From an uncultured Bacteroidales bacterium (GTDB taxonomy: Bacteria; Bacteroidota; Bacteroidia; Bacteroidales; Paludibacteraceae), in contig CAMNCW010000056.1 in the NCBI GenBank assembly GCA_946534715.1, positions 1-50,415 on the forward strand: a DNA stretch of 50,415 bases, given 5' to 3'. Position 1 is the first letter of the stretch. Every line of letters starts with the position of its first letter. Made by a program: the position numbers and the translations under genes. The notes under the pieces are model-generated. The model saw nothing but the letters and a program-made list of their open reading frames with translations. It was not told where the DNA came from and made no database searches. Shown piece by piece: positions 1 to 9,722 of this stretch.

Positions 1-41
1 CAACAAAATGTGCACTTTTGTTTTATTTTTCTTTCAAAAAA

Positions 42-73
42 TTTGGTCATGTGTAGTTTTTTTCGTAACTTTG
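42..73 (+). promoter_or_regulatory. Bacteroidota-type promoter for the first FnIII gene
   Basis: TTTG at 42-45 and TAACTTTG at 66-73 are separated by exactly 20 bases, matching the known Bacteroidota -33/-7 pattern. Transcription would start near 78, leaving a leader of about 65 bases before the ATG at 145. Confidence 0.75.
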
Positions 74-144
74 CATGCTTTTTGACATAAAACATTGCAT
101 TTTGTTTTGAAAACTACTGTTTACAAATCATAATATATACATAT

Positions 145-2823
145 ATGAAGAAAATTTTTACTCTATTTTCAGTAATGCTGGTAGCGATGAGCCTCCAAGC
201 CGGAGAATTGACCGTCGCGGACGGAAGTGCTACACACGAAAAATTACCCGTCTATCCTTATTATGGTGATGTATCCGGTGCACGTAGCCAAGTTATTTTC
301 CCTGCTTCGCACCTTGAATCCTTACAAGGTGGAACTATCACCTCAATTACTTTCTATACTGGAACGCAAGCTAAGAAGGCAATGACAACTGTATATACAG
401 TCAGTCTGGCAGTAGTCGAGCAGAGTGAGTTTGCAAGTGCATCTTACCTCAATGTAGAAAGTACGGTAGTGTACGAAGGTACTATTGATGCAAGTCAGGC
501 AACAGTGACGCTTGAACTGACTACTCCTTTCACCTACGAAGAAGGAAACTTGTTCCTTGATATTCAGACCAAAGCAAAGGGCAACTATGATGATGCGTCA
601 TTTTTAGGTATCAATGGTAGTACGAATACAGCTATTTATTATTCTACTTATGGTGGTCAGCTTGCAGCCTTCCTCCCCAAGACGACTTTTGTGTTTGATG
701 AGCCGAGCGGTTCTACTTGCGCACGTCCGTCCAAGTTAACAGCAGAAGCAACTCCAGACGGAGGTGTGTTTAGCTGGCAAGGAGAAGAGGAGGCACTGTT
801 CCAAGTATGCGTAGTGGCAACAGGCGAAGAAGCAAACGAATGGAAACTATTAGAAGCGAACGGATATACCTATACTGTAAAAGGCTTGACTGCCGGCACA
901 ACGTACGATTTCTACGTACGCACCTATTGTTCGGAGAGCGAGCAGAGCACAGCAGTAAAAGCTACTTTCACCCCGGTATGCAATGCGCCGGCAAAAGTAG
1001 ATATTTCCGAGTTGACGCATAATAGCGTGAGCCTCTCATGGAGCGCAGTAGCAGGCATCAGCAAATACCAATACTTGTGTCTGCCGGCGAACTCTACTCC
1101 TAATTGGGAAGACGTGAAAGAGGTAGAGACGCTGACAGTAACGGTCGATACCTTGCAGCCGAGCACGACATATGATTTCTATGTGCGCTCGTATTTCAAT
1201 GCCGAGACGCAGAGCGAAGCTACTAAAGTATCTTTCACGACCAACTGCGTAGCAGAGGCATTGCCTTATGTAGAGACGTTTGACAAGGCTACTCTCCCCG
1301 CTTGCTGGGAAGTAAGCAATGTGTCCAATGCCAAGTGGCAGATGTACACCTATGGTGACGAGGGCAAAAGCGGCTATTGTTTACAATTCTCCAGTAGAAG
1401 TGGAGCTACCGCTACCCTCAAAACGCCGGCTATTGAGTTGTCTGAAAAAGCGCTGCTGAAATTCTATTGGAAGAACTCATCCGCTATTTCTGTCAAACTT
1501 CAGATCTCGACCAATGGCGGTTCTACCAAGACCGATATTGATACAGACCTCTCTTCCACACAAAGTACACTGGTACAAAAGACGATAGATCTCTCCGAAT
1601 ACGCAGGCGAGACCGTTACACTCTATTTTGTAGCTTCCAATACCCTTACCTCTAACAAATATATCTATTTGGATGAGCTCTCGGTGACTGCTAAGCCGTG
1701 CGAAATGCCGAAGCAACTGAAAGCGGACGCATCGTCCACCGGCGCCGTAGTAACATGGGCAGCAGGCAGCGATGAGGCAGAATGGAACTTGCGTTACCGC
1801 GCAGTGGGAGACGAAGATTGGAAAGAAGTGAAAGAGCTTCCAGAACCGACCTATACCCTGAGCGGTCTGGTATCCGGAACTGAGTATGAGGTACAAGTAC
1901 AGGCATCCTGCTCTACGGACAAACAGAGCGGTTGGACTACTTCGGTCATCTTCACACCGCAATGCCCCGTTCCGTCCAATCTCCGCGTTTCGCAAATCAC
2001 TGATACCGAGGCTTTGGTAACATGGGACGGAACAGAGGCTACGTACAATCTCCAATACCGCGAGAAGAATACGGAAGAATGGACCACCATCTCTGCCATC
2101 GAGGGCAAAGAGACCTTGCTGAACGAGTTGAGCGGCACAACGAGCTATGAAGTACAAGTACAGTCGGCTTGCGAAGGAGCGTTCTCTTCCGTGAAGACAT
2201 TCACCACCGCTTGTGCTCCGCTGAGCAATTCAATTCCTTTTGCAGAAGATTTTGAGGAAGTAGAGGAAGGTTCGCTGCCGTCATGCTGGACCCGCCGCAC
2301 AGAGAGCGAGTACCCGATGGTAATGAGTACCAAGGGAGCTTACGGTATCAAAGAGGATAGCGACAGTACTGCCAATTGTTTGGTATTCAGCGGAGAAGGC
2401 GAACAGGTAGTTATTCTGCCGGCATTTGATGCACCTCTCAACGCACGTGCGCTCGCGTTCTATTATAAGGTAAGTGCCAGTTCGGTGGAAGTAGAAGTCG
2501 GTTACCTGACCCATCTATACGGTACTTTCCAAGTAATCAAGACTCTCGACAACACCGTATATGCTTATGCAGAGCCGGCTACTGAGGTGGTACTCAATGA
2601 ATTACCGGAAGATGCCAAGTACTTAGCAATCCGATATACATCCACCAGCCAGTGGTCCAGTTCCCATTTCGACAATATCAGCATTGCGGATCCGTCTCCG
2701 ACCGGAATGGAGAATATTCACACGACCGGCAAAGCCATCAAACGAATTGAGAACGGAATGCTCATTTTAGAATATAATGGCACAATATTTGATGCTACAG
2801 GAAAAAAAGTTTATACTAAATAA
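145..2823 (+). CDS. Secreted fibronectin type III / choice-of-anchor J-like protein (892 aa)
   Basis: No enzymatic motif is seen; it is probably a surface or secreted binding protein. Residues 1-19 are a signal peptide. Residues 20-190 form a beta-rich N-terminal domain shared with the next gene. FnIII-like modules, each opened by a Cys-x-x-Pro type motif, start near residues 192, 279, 519 and 607. Regions near 370-515 and 690-850 begin with PYVETF or PFAEDF and contain a Cys-Trp pair, resembling choice-of-anchor J (MAM/jelly-roll-like) domains. The last 40 residues carry the block KAIKRIENGMLIL...FDATGKKV that recurs in four other proteins here. The ATG at 145 is chosen because it starts the signal peptide and lies behind a good promoter. 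The paralogue follows after 21 bases, so the two are probably co-transcribed. Confidence 0.85.
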   Translation: MKKIFTLFSVMLVAMSLQAGELTVADGSATHEKLPVYPYYGDVSGARSQVIFPASHLESLQGGTITSITFYTGTQAKKAMTTVYTVSLAVVEQSEFASASYLNVESTVVYEGTIDASQATVTLELTTPFTYEEGNLFLDIQTKAKGNYDDASFLGINGSTNTAIYYSTYGGQLAAFLPKTTFVFDEPSGSTCARPSKLTAEATPDGGVFSWQGEEEALFQVCVVATGEEANEWKLLEANGYTYTVKGLTAGTTYDFYVRTYCSESEQSTAVKATFTPVCNAPAKVDISELTHNSVSLSWSAVAGISKYQYLCLPANSTPNWEDVKEVETLTVTVDTLQPSTTYDFYVRSYFNAETQSEATKVSFTTNCVAEALPYVETFDKATLPACWEVSNVSNAKWQMYTYGDEGKSGYCLQFSSRSGATATLKTPAIELSEKALLKFYWKNSSAISVKLQISTNGGSTKTDIDTDLSSTQSTLVQKTIDLSEYAGETVTLYFVASNTLTSNKYIYLDELSVTAKPCEMPKQLKADASSTGAVVTWAAGSDEAEWNLRYRAVGDEDWKEVKELPEPTYTLSGLVSGTEYEVQVQASCSTDKQSGWTTSVIFTPQCPVPSNLRVSQITDTEALVTWDGTEATYNLQYREKNTEEWTTISAIEGKETLLNELSGTTSYEVQVQSACEGAFSSVKTFTTACAPLSNSIPFAEDFEEVEEGSLPSCWTRRTESEYPMVMSTKGAYGIKEDSDSTANCLVFSGEGEQVVILPAFDAPLNARALAFYYKVSASSVEVEVGYLTHLYGTFQVIKTLDNTVYAYAEPATEVVLNELPEDAKYLAIRYTSTSQWSSSHFDNISIADPSPTGMENIHTTGKAIKRIENGMLILEYNGTIFDATGKKVYTK

Positions 2824-2844
2824 AAACAAATCAATTATTAACAC

Positions 2845-5800
2845 ATGAAAAAGATTTTATCTATCATCGCGGCAGCGTTGTTCTGTGTGAACATCTATGC
2901 CGATCAGGCGGTCAACGTTAACTATAGCGGAACTGCCAAACAATCCCATTTCCCTGTGTATGGCCTTAACGCCGACACCAAGACCAGCTCTCCGTCGATG
3001 GGAGGGCAAGCTATCTACTTGGCTGACCAACTCAAAGGCATCACTGTAGGCAGTGAAATCAAGGCAATGACTTTCTACTCCGCCAATCAGAATCAATCTT
3101 GGGGAAAGGCTGAGTTCAAGGTCTCTCTCGCCAAGACGGATTTCACTTTCTTCCAGAATGCCAAAGGTGCTTATGCCACTCCCTCTGATGGAAGCGCGTT
3201 TACCAAAGTGTACGAAGGAACTCTGTCTGTAGTGGATGGAGAACTGACTATTAATTTCACCACGCCGTACGCTTACGAGGGCGGTAACCTGCTTATTCAG
3301 GTGGAAGTCACCAGAGAAGGTACCTCCTCTGCCTCTTCTTTCTATTCCGCAGCGAACACGGATTACCTGATTAAGTACGCCTATAGTGGCTCTTCCCGTG
3401 ACGCCCTACAGCCGAAAGTCACCTTCGTGATAGCAGGTGGCGGCGATGATCCCGTCAGCGAAACTTGCAAGGCGCCGACTGCGGTTACGGTAGAAAAAGT
3501 CACTGAGTCAAGTGCCACTGTATCCTGGCAAGGCGAAGCATCGCAGTATCAGTACTGCCTCGAATTCGAAGGCGATCAGCCCGACTGGACAGCTGCTAAA
3601 CTGACAGACCAAAAATCTGTCACGCTGTCAGATCTCTATGACGAGCAGAAATACTATCTCTACGTACGTTCCTATTGCTCCGCAACGGAAGTGAGCGAGA
3701 CCGTAAAAGCTACTTTCAAGACGGCTTGCGCACGCCTGAACGTGCCTTGGATTGAAACTTTCACTCGCGATGCAGCCGGTAGTGAGGTAGTGGGTGATGT
3801 AGCTCCTGAATGCTGGGTTATTGCCTCCGCAGCTCCTGCCGTAACTATCGTAGCAGAGAAAGAAGATGACGGTAGCGGTAATCAAGTACCTACGGGTCAA
3901 CAACACCTCATGGTACGCGGAGGTGGCTCCACTTCCGCTCAGGTATTTGCGCTTCCTCTCTTCAATGCGAAACTTGACACCTGCGAGTTAGCATTCGACT
4001 ACTACGGCCAAGTGGTTAGAGAGGACTACGGTTCGTTGGAAATCGGTTATATGACGATCCCCACAGACGCTTCTTCTTTCGTTTCCTTAAAGACACTTGA
4101 GCAGACCACTGCCAGCAAACACGTGGTATTCCAATTGAATGTTCTGCCTGCAGGAACAGAGTACATTGCCTTCCGCTTCGCCGGAGGTACCAGCAATTTC
4201 GGCAGTGTATCATTGGATAACTTTGTACTGGCCGGTATCGGTCATTCGGGCGAGGTTGATCCGTCACAAGAGGAACTGCCGGATGCTAACATCTATGCCC
4301 TGTCCTATTGTCAGGCTCAGTTCACATGGTATTCGTACAACGCTTCCGCTTTCGCTATTGGTCTCTTCAATGCAGAAAGCCAGAGTTTGGTAGCAGGTGT
4401 TACAGTAACTACTGAAGAGTGCGAGCGTTTTGCTTACGAGGATCAACAGACCGGTGAGTTCAGCGGATTCTCCTCCAGCGACGATTATGAGAACCACTAC
4501 TACTGCTCCACGAAGTGGATCTTGAACGTAGATGAAGAAGGTCAACAGCGCGGCGAGGCATGGTCGAGCAGCGTAATCAACGTAGGTTCGTTATTAGGCT
4601 TAGCCCCTGGTAAGTACCAAGTTCAGGTTTATGAGCTGGTTCAGAACGAAGCGGGTTACTCGAAAGGTGAGTTGTTAGCAACTATTCCGTTTGAACTCGT
4701 AGCAAAATACGTTACTAACCTGAAGGCAACTGTAGCTGAGGATAAGAAGAGCGCTACTCTCACATGGGATGCTCCTGAGCTTGGTCAGGGCGAGCGTTTG
4801 TACGTTCGCGTATGGTCAGGCGAGACAGTAGCTTACGATAACTTCGATAGCAATAAGCGTCCGGAAAGTCCGCTGACGGTAGATGTTGTAGAAGGTAAAA
4901 CCTACACTGCAGTTGTACAGGTAGTAGATAGAAACAACAACCAACTTGGTCCCGAGACGCAACTCAGCTTCACCGTAGGCGTGAACCCGTATGTGCCGAC
5001 CGACCTCAAAGCTGAGGTATTCTCCGGGGACAATGTAACCTTCAGTTGGACAGCGACTACTGTGGCTGACCGCTATGTGATCACACTCTATTGCGACGGA
5101 GAGTTCTATTCGACACTCAATGTGAAAGGCACTTCCAAGACCACTACAATGCCTAAGAATGGCACTTGGTCATGGACTGTACAAGCATTCAATCAAGGTT
5201 CAAATGGCAACTATTTCGAGGCTTCAGATGCAGTAGCAGGTGCAGATTTCGTATCCAAAGCAGCAGATATTCCGGAAGACGCAGTTGTTATGGAAGTATG
5301 GGGCATGGAGGCTGCTTATCTCGACCAATATGTGGATCAGTTCCCGGAGGGCAAGTTCGGCTGGTACATCACCTTCGCTACGGGCGAAGAGGATGGAACG
5401 GGTTATCCGATGCCAACCTTCCTGATCTATACCGACAAAGAGCGTGCTATCTCGGGTGTATATAATGTAGCCCGTCAGAGTATTGATGCCGAGTCCTGCT
5501 ATATCAACGTCACTGGTCGTCAGTCGGATGCAATCATGGCTACCGATGCAGAATTGCGTCTGCAGTTCGAGGGCTACGATGATGATAAAGCAGCAGAAGG
5601 TCCGTATCGTTACGGCTACTACACCGGTTCGTTCCGAATCGTGGGCAGTGACGGTAAGACCTATGTCGGCAAACTGTTCGAGCAATTCTGCAACTCCTTC
5701 AATTTCTCGACCTATTCCAGCACATATCGCGACCACGTAGGCATGTGGGATGAGGATCCGAACTATGTTGGTCCGCAAGGTATTGAGAATATCGCCGTTC

Positions 5801-5898
5801 CGACCGAGAAGGCAGCTAAAGTATTGGTTGAAGGTCAACTCTATATCGTTCGTCCTGACGGCAGCATCTACAATGCATCAGGTGCGAGAGTGAAGTAA
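2845..5898 (+). CDS. Secreted fibronectin type III protein, paralogue of the previous gene (1017 aa)
   Basis: It starts with a signal peptide (about residues 1-19, ending in NIYA). Residues 20-200 are homologous to the N-terminal domain of the upstream gene: both have FPVY/LPVY, 'MTFYS/ITFYT' and 'YAYEGGNLLIQVEV/FTYEEGNLFLDIQT'. A FnIII module follows near 207-292, then a choice-of-anchor J-like domain (PWIETF) to about 470, two more FnIII-like stretches between about 610 and 800, and an unrecognised domain of about 150 residues. The C-terminus (GIENIAVPTEKAAKVLVEGQ to the end) matches the shared C-terminal block. A strong bidirectional terminator follows. Function unknown; an extracellular adhesin or glycan-binding role is an inference from the modules. 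Confidence 0.85.
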   Translation: MKKILSIIAAALFCVNIYADQAVNVNYSGTAKQSHFPVYGLNADTKTSSPSMGGQAIYLADQLKGITVGSEIKAMTFYSANQNQSWGKAEFKVSLAKTDFTFFQNAKGAYATPSDGSAFTKVYEGTLSVVDGELTINFTTPYAYEGGNLLIQVEVTREGTSSASSFYSAANTDYLIKYAYSGSSRDALQPKVTFVIAGGGDDPVSETCKAPTAVTVEKVTESSATVSWQGEASQYQYCLEFEGDQPDWTAAKLTDQKSVTLSDLYDEQKYYLYVRSYCSATEVSETVKATFKTACARLNVPWIETFTRDAAGSEVVGDVAPECWVIASAAPAVTIVAEKEDDGSGNQVPTGQQHLMVRGGGSTSAQVFALPLFNAKLDTCELAFDYYGQVVREDYGSLEIGYMTIPTDASSFVSLKTLEQTTASKHVVFQLNVLPAGTEYIAFRFAGGTSNFGSVSLDNFVLAGIGHSGEVDPSQEELPDANIYALSYCQAQFTWYSYNASAFAIGLFNAESQSLVAGVTVTTEECERFAYEDQQTGEFSGFSSSDDYENHYYCSTKWILNVDEEGQQRGEAWSSSVINVGSLLGLAPGKYQVQVYELVQNEAGYSKGELLATIPFELVAKYVTNLKATVAEDKKSATLTWDAPELGQGERLYVRVWSGETVAYDNFDSNKRPESPLTVDVVEGKTYTAVVQVVDRNNNQLGPETQLSFTVGVNPYVPTDLKAEVFSGDNVTFSWTATTVADRYVITLYCDGEFYSTLNVKGTSKTTTMPKNGTWSWTVQAFNQGSNGNYFEASDAVAGADFVSKAADIPEDAVVMEVWGMEAAYLDQYVDQFPEGKFGWYITFATGEEDGTGYPMPTFLIYTDKERAISGVYNVARQSIDAESCYINVTGRQSDAIMATDAELRLQFEGYDDDKAAEGPYRYGYYTGSFRIVGSDGKTYVGKLFEQFCNSFNFSTYSSTYRDHVGMWDEDPNYVGPQGIENIAVPTEKAAKVLVEGQLYIVRPDGSIYNASGARVK

Positions 5899-5910
5899 AA
5901 AGGGAAGGAC

Positions 5911-5948
5911 AAAAAGAAAAGCGTCAGAAATCTGGCGCTTTTCTTTTT
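5911..5948. terminator. Bidirectional rho-independent terminator
   Basis: Arms 5911-5927 and 5932-5948 pair over 17 positions with one G-T wobble, around the loop AAAT, with A-runs on one side and T-runs on the other. It separates the FnIII operon (plus) from the DUF4301 gene (minus), and can serve both. Confidence 0.88.
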
Positions 5949-5957
5949 ATGAGATCT

Positions 5958-5981
5958 CGGAGTATCGAAATATCGATCACT
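5958..5981. repeat. Octamer repeat of the CGAGATAT family (3 units)
   Basis: CGGAGTAT, CGAAATAT and CGATCACT follow one another in 8-base steps between the terminator and the DUF4301 stop codon. The same octamer family recurs at 30939, 34397 and 42922. Confidence 0.5.
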
Positions 5982-5987
5982 TTCTAC

Positions 5988-7349
5988 TTATTGGTGTTGC
6001 TCGCGGAGAAGATCGTTGACCGTCTTAACGGGGTTGAAGGTGGAAATAGGTACTTCGACGAAGATTGTGTTCCAACGGCTCATTGCGCCGTTCCAGAGAC
6101 CCGGAAGTTCGAGAGCCAACAACTCTTTGCCGTCTTTCGATTTATTGGAGATAAAACCTGTTTGCGGATCCACATACTTCGGCAGGTCAAACGGCTTGCC
6201 CTCGTAGTCACGAATAGCGCAAACGAGATCAACGGGGTTGAAGTGCGTAGATTGCTTCATGAGTTCCGGATCACTGATCTGGGTCGATTCGAGGATCTGG
6301 CAGGAGATAGAGCCATCCGCCTCACGAACCAAGAACGGTCCGCCACCGGGCTCACCGGTATTCTTTACCACACCGCAGACACGAATCGGACGATTCAACT
6401 TCGCGCGCTCCTCGTCGCTGAGATTTGGGTTCTTGAGCGCCTCGAAGACACGTTTCTGCTCAGTTACGAGCACGCCGGCAAGGATCTGTTTGTAGCGGAT
6501 AGTATCCTTTTTGAGACGATCCGGCACTACATTGTCGATGTTCTTGATGAAAACGATGTCTGCATCCTGCTGGTTCAAGTTCTCGATGAGGGCTCCGTGG
6601 CCACCGGGACGGAAAAGGAGTTTGCCGTCTTTCGTTCGGAACGGCGTGCCGTCAGGATTAGCAGCGAGCGTATCGGTGCTCGGCATTTGCTCCGAGAAAG
6701 TGACGTCATACTTGACGTTGTACTTCTCCTCAAATTTCTTGAGGTTATCCGCAATGTGCTGACGGAAGAGCGGCAGGTGGTCATGGCTGACGGTGAAATG
6801 GAGGAACACCTCGGGTTTCTTGCCATCCTCTGCGGGCTCGGCGCAATACTGCGCTCCTTCTACCAGATGTTCCAACGCGGGCGTACGCGCGCCATCGCGA
6901 TATTTATGGAAAAGGAGAAGTCCTTTCGGCAGGTCGCCATAGTGCATGTCCTGAAGCAGGTAACGCACAGCCTCCTGTCCCTCTTTGCCTGCCAACTGCG
7001 GGCCAAAAGCAAACTCATCCTTGTGCGCCAGAAACTCCTGAATGAACGGCGTCTCAATACCATCTTCGAGGTATTGGAAGAGGTTCTTGAACATGCGGCT
7101 TGCGGCGCCGGATGCAGGTACGAACTTGAGAATCTTGTGACCCTCTTTCAAATACTGCTGCCAAGCGGCGATGTACTCCTCCTGCTCCGCACGTTTGGGC
7201 GCCAAAATACCCTTCTTGGTGGATGCCGGAGCAACGATGTCTAACTGCGGAAAACCGTTCTTGAAGCACTCTAATTGTGCCTCTGCTTTCTCTACTGAGA
7301 TCCCATGAGCTTGGAGCTGCTCAAGGTCTTGCGAAGTGAAATTATTCAT
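5988..7349 (-). CDS. DUF4301 family protein (453 aa)
   Basis: The sequence (MNNFTSQDLEQL at the start, then KILKFVPASGAASRMFKNLF near residue 75) matches the DUF4301 family of Bacteroidota, which has no established function. Length fits the family. It contains the stretch KDGKLLFRPGGHGALIENLN near residue 250, reminiscent of sugar-nucleotide transferase folds, but no activity can be assigned. The in-frame start eight codons upstream (7373) would lie almost on the promoter; ATG at 7349 is preferred because it leaves a leader of about 28 bases and starts the conserved sequence. It is divergent from the N-acetylglucosamine kinase gene and shares a symmetric promoter region with it. No signal peptide, so cytoplasmic. 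Confidence 0.85.
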   Translation of the reverse strand: MNNFTSQDLEQLQAHGISVEKAEAQLECFKNGFPQLDIVAPASTKKGILAPKRAEQEEYIAAWQQYLKEGHKILKFVPASGAASRMFKNLFQYLEDGIETPFIQEFLAHKDEFAFGPQLAGKEGQEAVRYLLQDMHYGDLPKGLLLFHKYRDGARTPALEHLVEGAQYCAEPAEDGKKPEVFLHFTVSHDHLPLFRQHIADNLKKFEEKYNVKYDVTFSEQMPSTDTLAANPDGTPFRTKDGKLLFRPGGHGALIENLNQQDADIVFIKNIDNVVPDRLKKDTIRYKQILAGVLVTEQKRVFEALKNPNLSDEERAKLNRPIRVCGVVKNTGEPGGGPFLVREADGSISCQILESTQISDPELMKQSTHFNPVDLVCAIRDYEGKPFDLPKYVDPQTGFISNKSKDGKELLALELPGLWNGAMSRWNTIFVEVPISTFNPVKTVNDLLREQHQ

Positions 7350-7381
7350 GGATAAAAAGATTAAATTGTACAATTACGGCA

Positions 7382-7429
7382 CAAAGGTACAATTTTTTTT
7401 GCACATGTCCAAATTTTTTTGTAATTTTG
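7382..7429. promoter_or_regulatory. Symmetric divergent promoter pair (DUF4301 / kinase)
   Basis: Minus promoter: -7 box read from CAAAGGTA at 7382-7389, -33 box from CAAA at 7410-7413. Plus promoter: TTTG at 7398-7401 and TAATTTTG at 7422-7429. Each has a 20-base spacer, and the two -33 boxes are the ends of one 16-base block, TTTGCACATGTCCAAA, a near palindrome. Confidence 0.8.
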
Positions 7430-7456
7430 CAGCGGAAAATTAAAAAAAACTGAATT

Positions 7457-8320
7457 ATGATCCTTATTGCCGACAGCGGAAGTACAAAAGTGCACTGGTG
7501 TTTAGTCACCGCCAGTGGTCAGTCTTCGGACGTTTTCACCGATGGTATTAACCCGCTTTTCCAGACCACTATCGCGATGCAGAACAGCATCAGTAACCAA
7601 CTTCTGCCGAAAATAGCACCGCTGCTTTGGGCAGGAACACTGACCCATATTTTCTTCTACGGAGCAGGATGTACGCCGGAGAAAAAAGTGTTTGTACAGA
7701 AAGCCTTGGAGGCGGTGTTCAAGAAAGCGCAAGTGTTCGTAGCGTCGGACATGTTAGGCGCCGCACGGGGTTTGTTGGGACACAAAGCCGGTGTGGCGTG
7801 TATCTTGGGAACCGGCAGCGGCAGTTGCTATTACGACGGAGAGAACATTGATTGGTGTGTGCCTTCGTTGGGGTATATTTTAGGCGATGAGGGTTCAGCG
7901 GCTGTTTTAGGCAAGCGGCTTGTGGGAGATCTGCTCAAAAACCAGTTAGGAGACGACCTCAAGGAACAGTTCTTCGCCGAATACGAGACTTCCATGGCGG
8001 ATATTATTGAGAAAGTGTATCGTCAGCCGTTTCCAAACCGGTTCTTGGCGAAGCTGTCCAAGTTCTGTGCGGATCATATAGAGGATCAGCGCATTCGTCA
8101 ATTGGTTTATGACCATTTCGTGCAGTTCATCCGCCGCAATTTAGTGCAGTATAAAACAGAAGCACCGGTGGGTTTTGTGGGATCCATTGCGTATTATTAC
8201 AAGCCGATTTTGGAGGAAGCGATGAAAGCAGAAGGGCTTCCGATGGGTACGATTCTGCAAGATCCGATAGAAGGTCTGAAAGAGTACCACAAGGACGTTA
8301 TTGTACCAACGACGGAATAA
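7457..8320 (+). CDS. N-acetylglucosamine kinase-like protein, BadF/BadG ATPase family (287 aa)
   Basis: An ASKHA-fold sugar kinase: the phosphate-1 motif is DSGSTKVHWCLV at residues 5-16, a second glycine-rich motif GTGSGSCYY lies near 119, and LGDEGSAAVLG near 141 is typical of bacterial and eukaryotic GlcNAc kinases. It probably phosphorylates GlcNAc or a related amino sugar in the cytoplasm, with ATP, for example in cell-wall recycling. The ATG at 7457 is about 27 bases behind the -7 box. The glycosyltransferase gene starts within 10 bases of its stop codon, so these genes form an operon. The substrate is inferred from the family, not shown. Confidence 0.85.
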   Translation: MILIADSGSTKVHWCLVTASGQSSDVFTDGINPLFQTTIAMQNSISNQLLPKIAPLLWAGTLTHIFFYGAGCTPEKKVFVQKALEAVFKKAQVFVASDMLGAARGLLGHKAGVACILGTGSGSCYYDGENIDWCVPSLGYILGDEGSAAVLGKRLVGDLLKNQLGDDLKEQFFAEYETSMADIIEKVYRQPFPNRFLAKLSKFCADHIEDQRIRQLVYDHFVQFIRRNLVQYKTEAPVGFVGSIAYYYKPILEEAMKAEGLPMGTILQDPIEGLKEYHKDVIVPTTE

Positions 8321-8329
8321 TTGAGAATT

Positions 8330-9712
8330 ATGATAGATATATTTTATCTTCCGGGCAGAGTGTGCCCGACAAAAGCGATCAAAGAGATCGCGGAAAAGAG
8401 TGAGAAGAAATACACGATGATCTGTCTCAAACCCGAGATCGAATGGATCTATTTGGGTCAGGAGCGCATGGTACAAGTGATGGAAATGACAGGTGCCACG
8501 ATGGTTTATGCGGACCACTTCAATAAAGTACAAGGGGAAAAGGAGGAAGCGTGGATTATCTCCGAAGCGCCGGTGATTGATTATCAAACGGGCGCACTGC
8601 GGGATGATTTTGATTTTGGAGCGGTGATGCTTTGGGACACGGAGAAGTTGAAAGCACTGGTGGCGCAGATGGATACGGAATACGAGTTTGCAGGTCTGTA
8701 TGATCTTCGTCTCCGCGCAAGCCAATTCACAATGCACAATGCACAATGCACTATTGTTCACATTCCGGAGTATTTGTATTACGAAGTTGAGACCGATACC
8801 CGCAAGAGCGGTGAGAAACTGTTTGATTATGTCGATCCGCGGAACAGACAAGTGCAGGTGGAAATGGAAGCGTGCGTGACGGAGCACTTGAAACGCATCG
8901 GGGCATATCTGGAGCCGGGCAAGTACAAGGAACTGCCCAAAGCGGACGACTCGTACCCTGTTACTGCGAGTGTGATTATTCCTTGTAAAAACCGCGCGCG
9001 CACGATAAAGGATGCTATTCTTAGTGCTCTGAGCCAAAAAGTACGAGAGGGCTATTCGTTCAACGTGATCGTAGTGGATGACAACTCGACCGACGGAACG
9101 GCGGAGATTATTGAAGAATTAAGAATTACAAATTCAAAATTAATTCATATTGCGCAGGATAAGACCTGGCACGCCATCGGTGGCAACTGGAACGTAGCTA
9201 TTCATGACCCGCGTTGCGGCAAGTACGCTATTCAGTTGGACAGCGACGATACGTACTATGACGAGACCACCGTGCAACGTTTCATTGACGCGTTTGAATC
9301 AATTCACAATGCGCAATGCGCAACGCAGTACGGCATGGTGATCGGCACGTACCGGTTGACCAATATGGCAGGAGAGATTTTGCCTCCGGGTGTGATCGAC
9401 CATCGCGAGTGGACGGACGAAAACGGTCGCAATAACGCGCTAAGAATCAACGGTTTAGGTGCGCCGAGAGGATTCTATGTACCGCTTCTCCGCACGATCA
9501 ATTACCCCACCACCAAGTACGGCGAGGATTATGCCGTGGGTATCCGTATCGCGCGTGACTACCCTATCGGACGCATCTATGACGTGGTCTATAACTGCAG
9601 ACGTTGGGAAGACAACTCCGATGCCAACTGCGACGTGGTAGCCATGAACCGAAATAACTGGTACAAAGACCGTTTGCGCACCTTTGAACTGATGGCGAGA
9701 ATTCAAAATTAA
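8330..9712 (+). CDS. Family 2 glycosyltransferase (460 aa) with in-frame repeat insertions
   Basis: Residues from about 205 form a GT-A glycosyltransferase domain: [13 protein letters not shown], then [16 protein letters not shown], then [10 protein letters not shown] as the metal- and nucleotide-binding acidic motif. The first 200 residues look like a second, degenerate GT2-type half. It would transfer a sugar from a nucleotide donor; acceptor unknown. No signal or membrane segment is seen. ATG at 8330 is preferred over the TTG at 8321. Three stretches are low-complexity repeats of the kind otherwise seen between genes, at 8724-8750, 9116-9150 and 9300-9327; they encode [21 protein letters not shown] and IHNAQCAT. 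All keep the frame. The stop codon lies in another such repeat (AATTAAGAATTAAGAATT). Confidence 0.85.
   Translation: MIDIFYLPGRVCPTKAIKEIAEKSEKKYTMICLKPEIEWIYLGQERMVQVMEMTGATMVYADHFNKVQGEKEEAWIISEAPVIDYQTGALRDDFDFGAVMLWDTEKLKALVAQMDTEYEFAGLYDLRLRASQFTMHNAQCTIVHIPEYLYYEVETDTRKSGEKLFDYVDPRNRQVQVEMEACVTEHLKRIGAYLEPGKYKELPKADDSYPVTASVIIPCKNRARTIKDAILSALSQKVREGYSFNVIVVDDNSTDGTAEIIEELRITNSKLIHIAQDKTWHAIGGNWNVAIHDPRCGKYAIQLDSDDTYYDETTVQRFIDAFESIHNAQCATQYGMVIGTYRLTNMAGEILPPGVIDHREWTDENGRNNALRINGLGAPRGFYVPLLRTINYPTTKYGEDYAVGIRIARDYPIGRIYDVVYNCRRWEDNSDANCDVVAMNRNNWYKDRLRTFELMARIQN
8724..8750 (+). repeat. In-frame AATTCACAATGCACAATGC-type repeat inside the glycosyltransferase
   Basis: Tandem CACAATG heptamers inside the coding sequence, the same style as the intergenic AATTGTG repeats. 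A second copy lies at 9300-9327 and an AATTAAGAATTAC-type repeat at 9116-9150. Confidence 0.65.
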
Positions 9713-9722
9713 GAATTAAGAA

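Noticed and set aside
5949..7244. Open frame of 431 codons antisense to the DUF4301 gene
   Set aside because: The minus-strand frame has a recognised family, a promoter and a terminator; the plus-strand frame has none and begins inside the terminator region.
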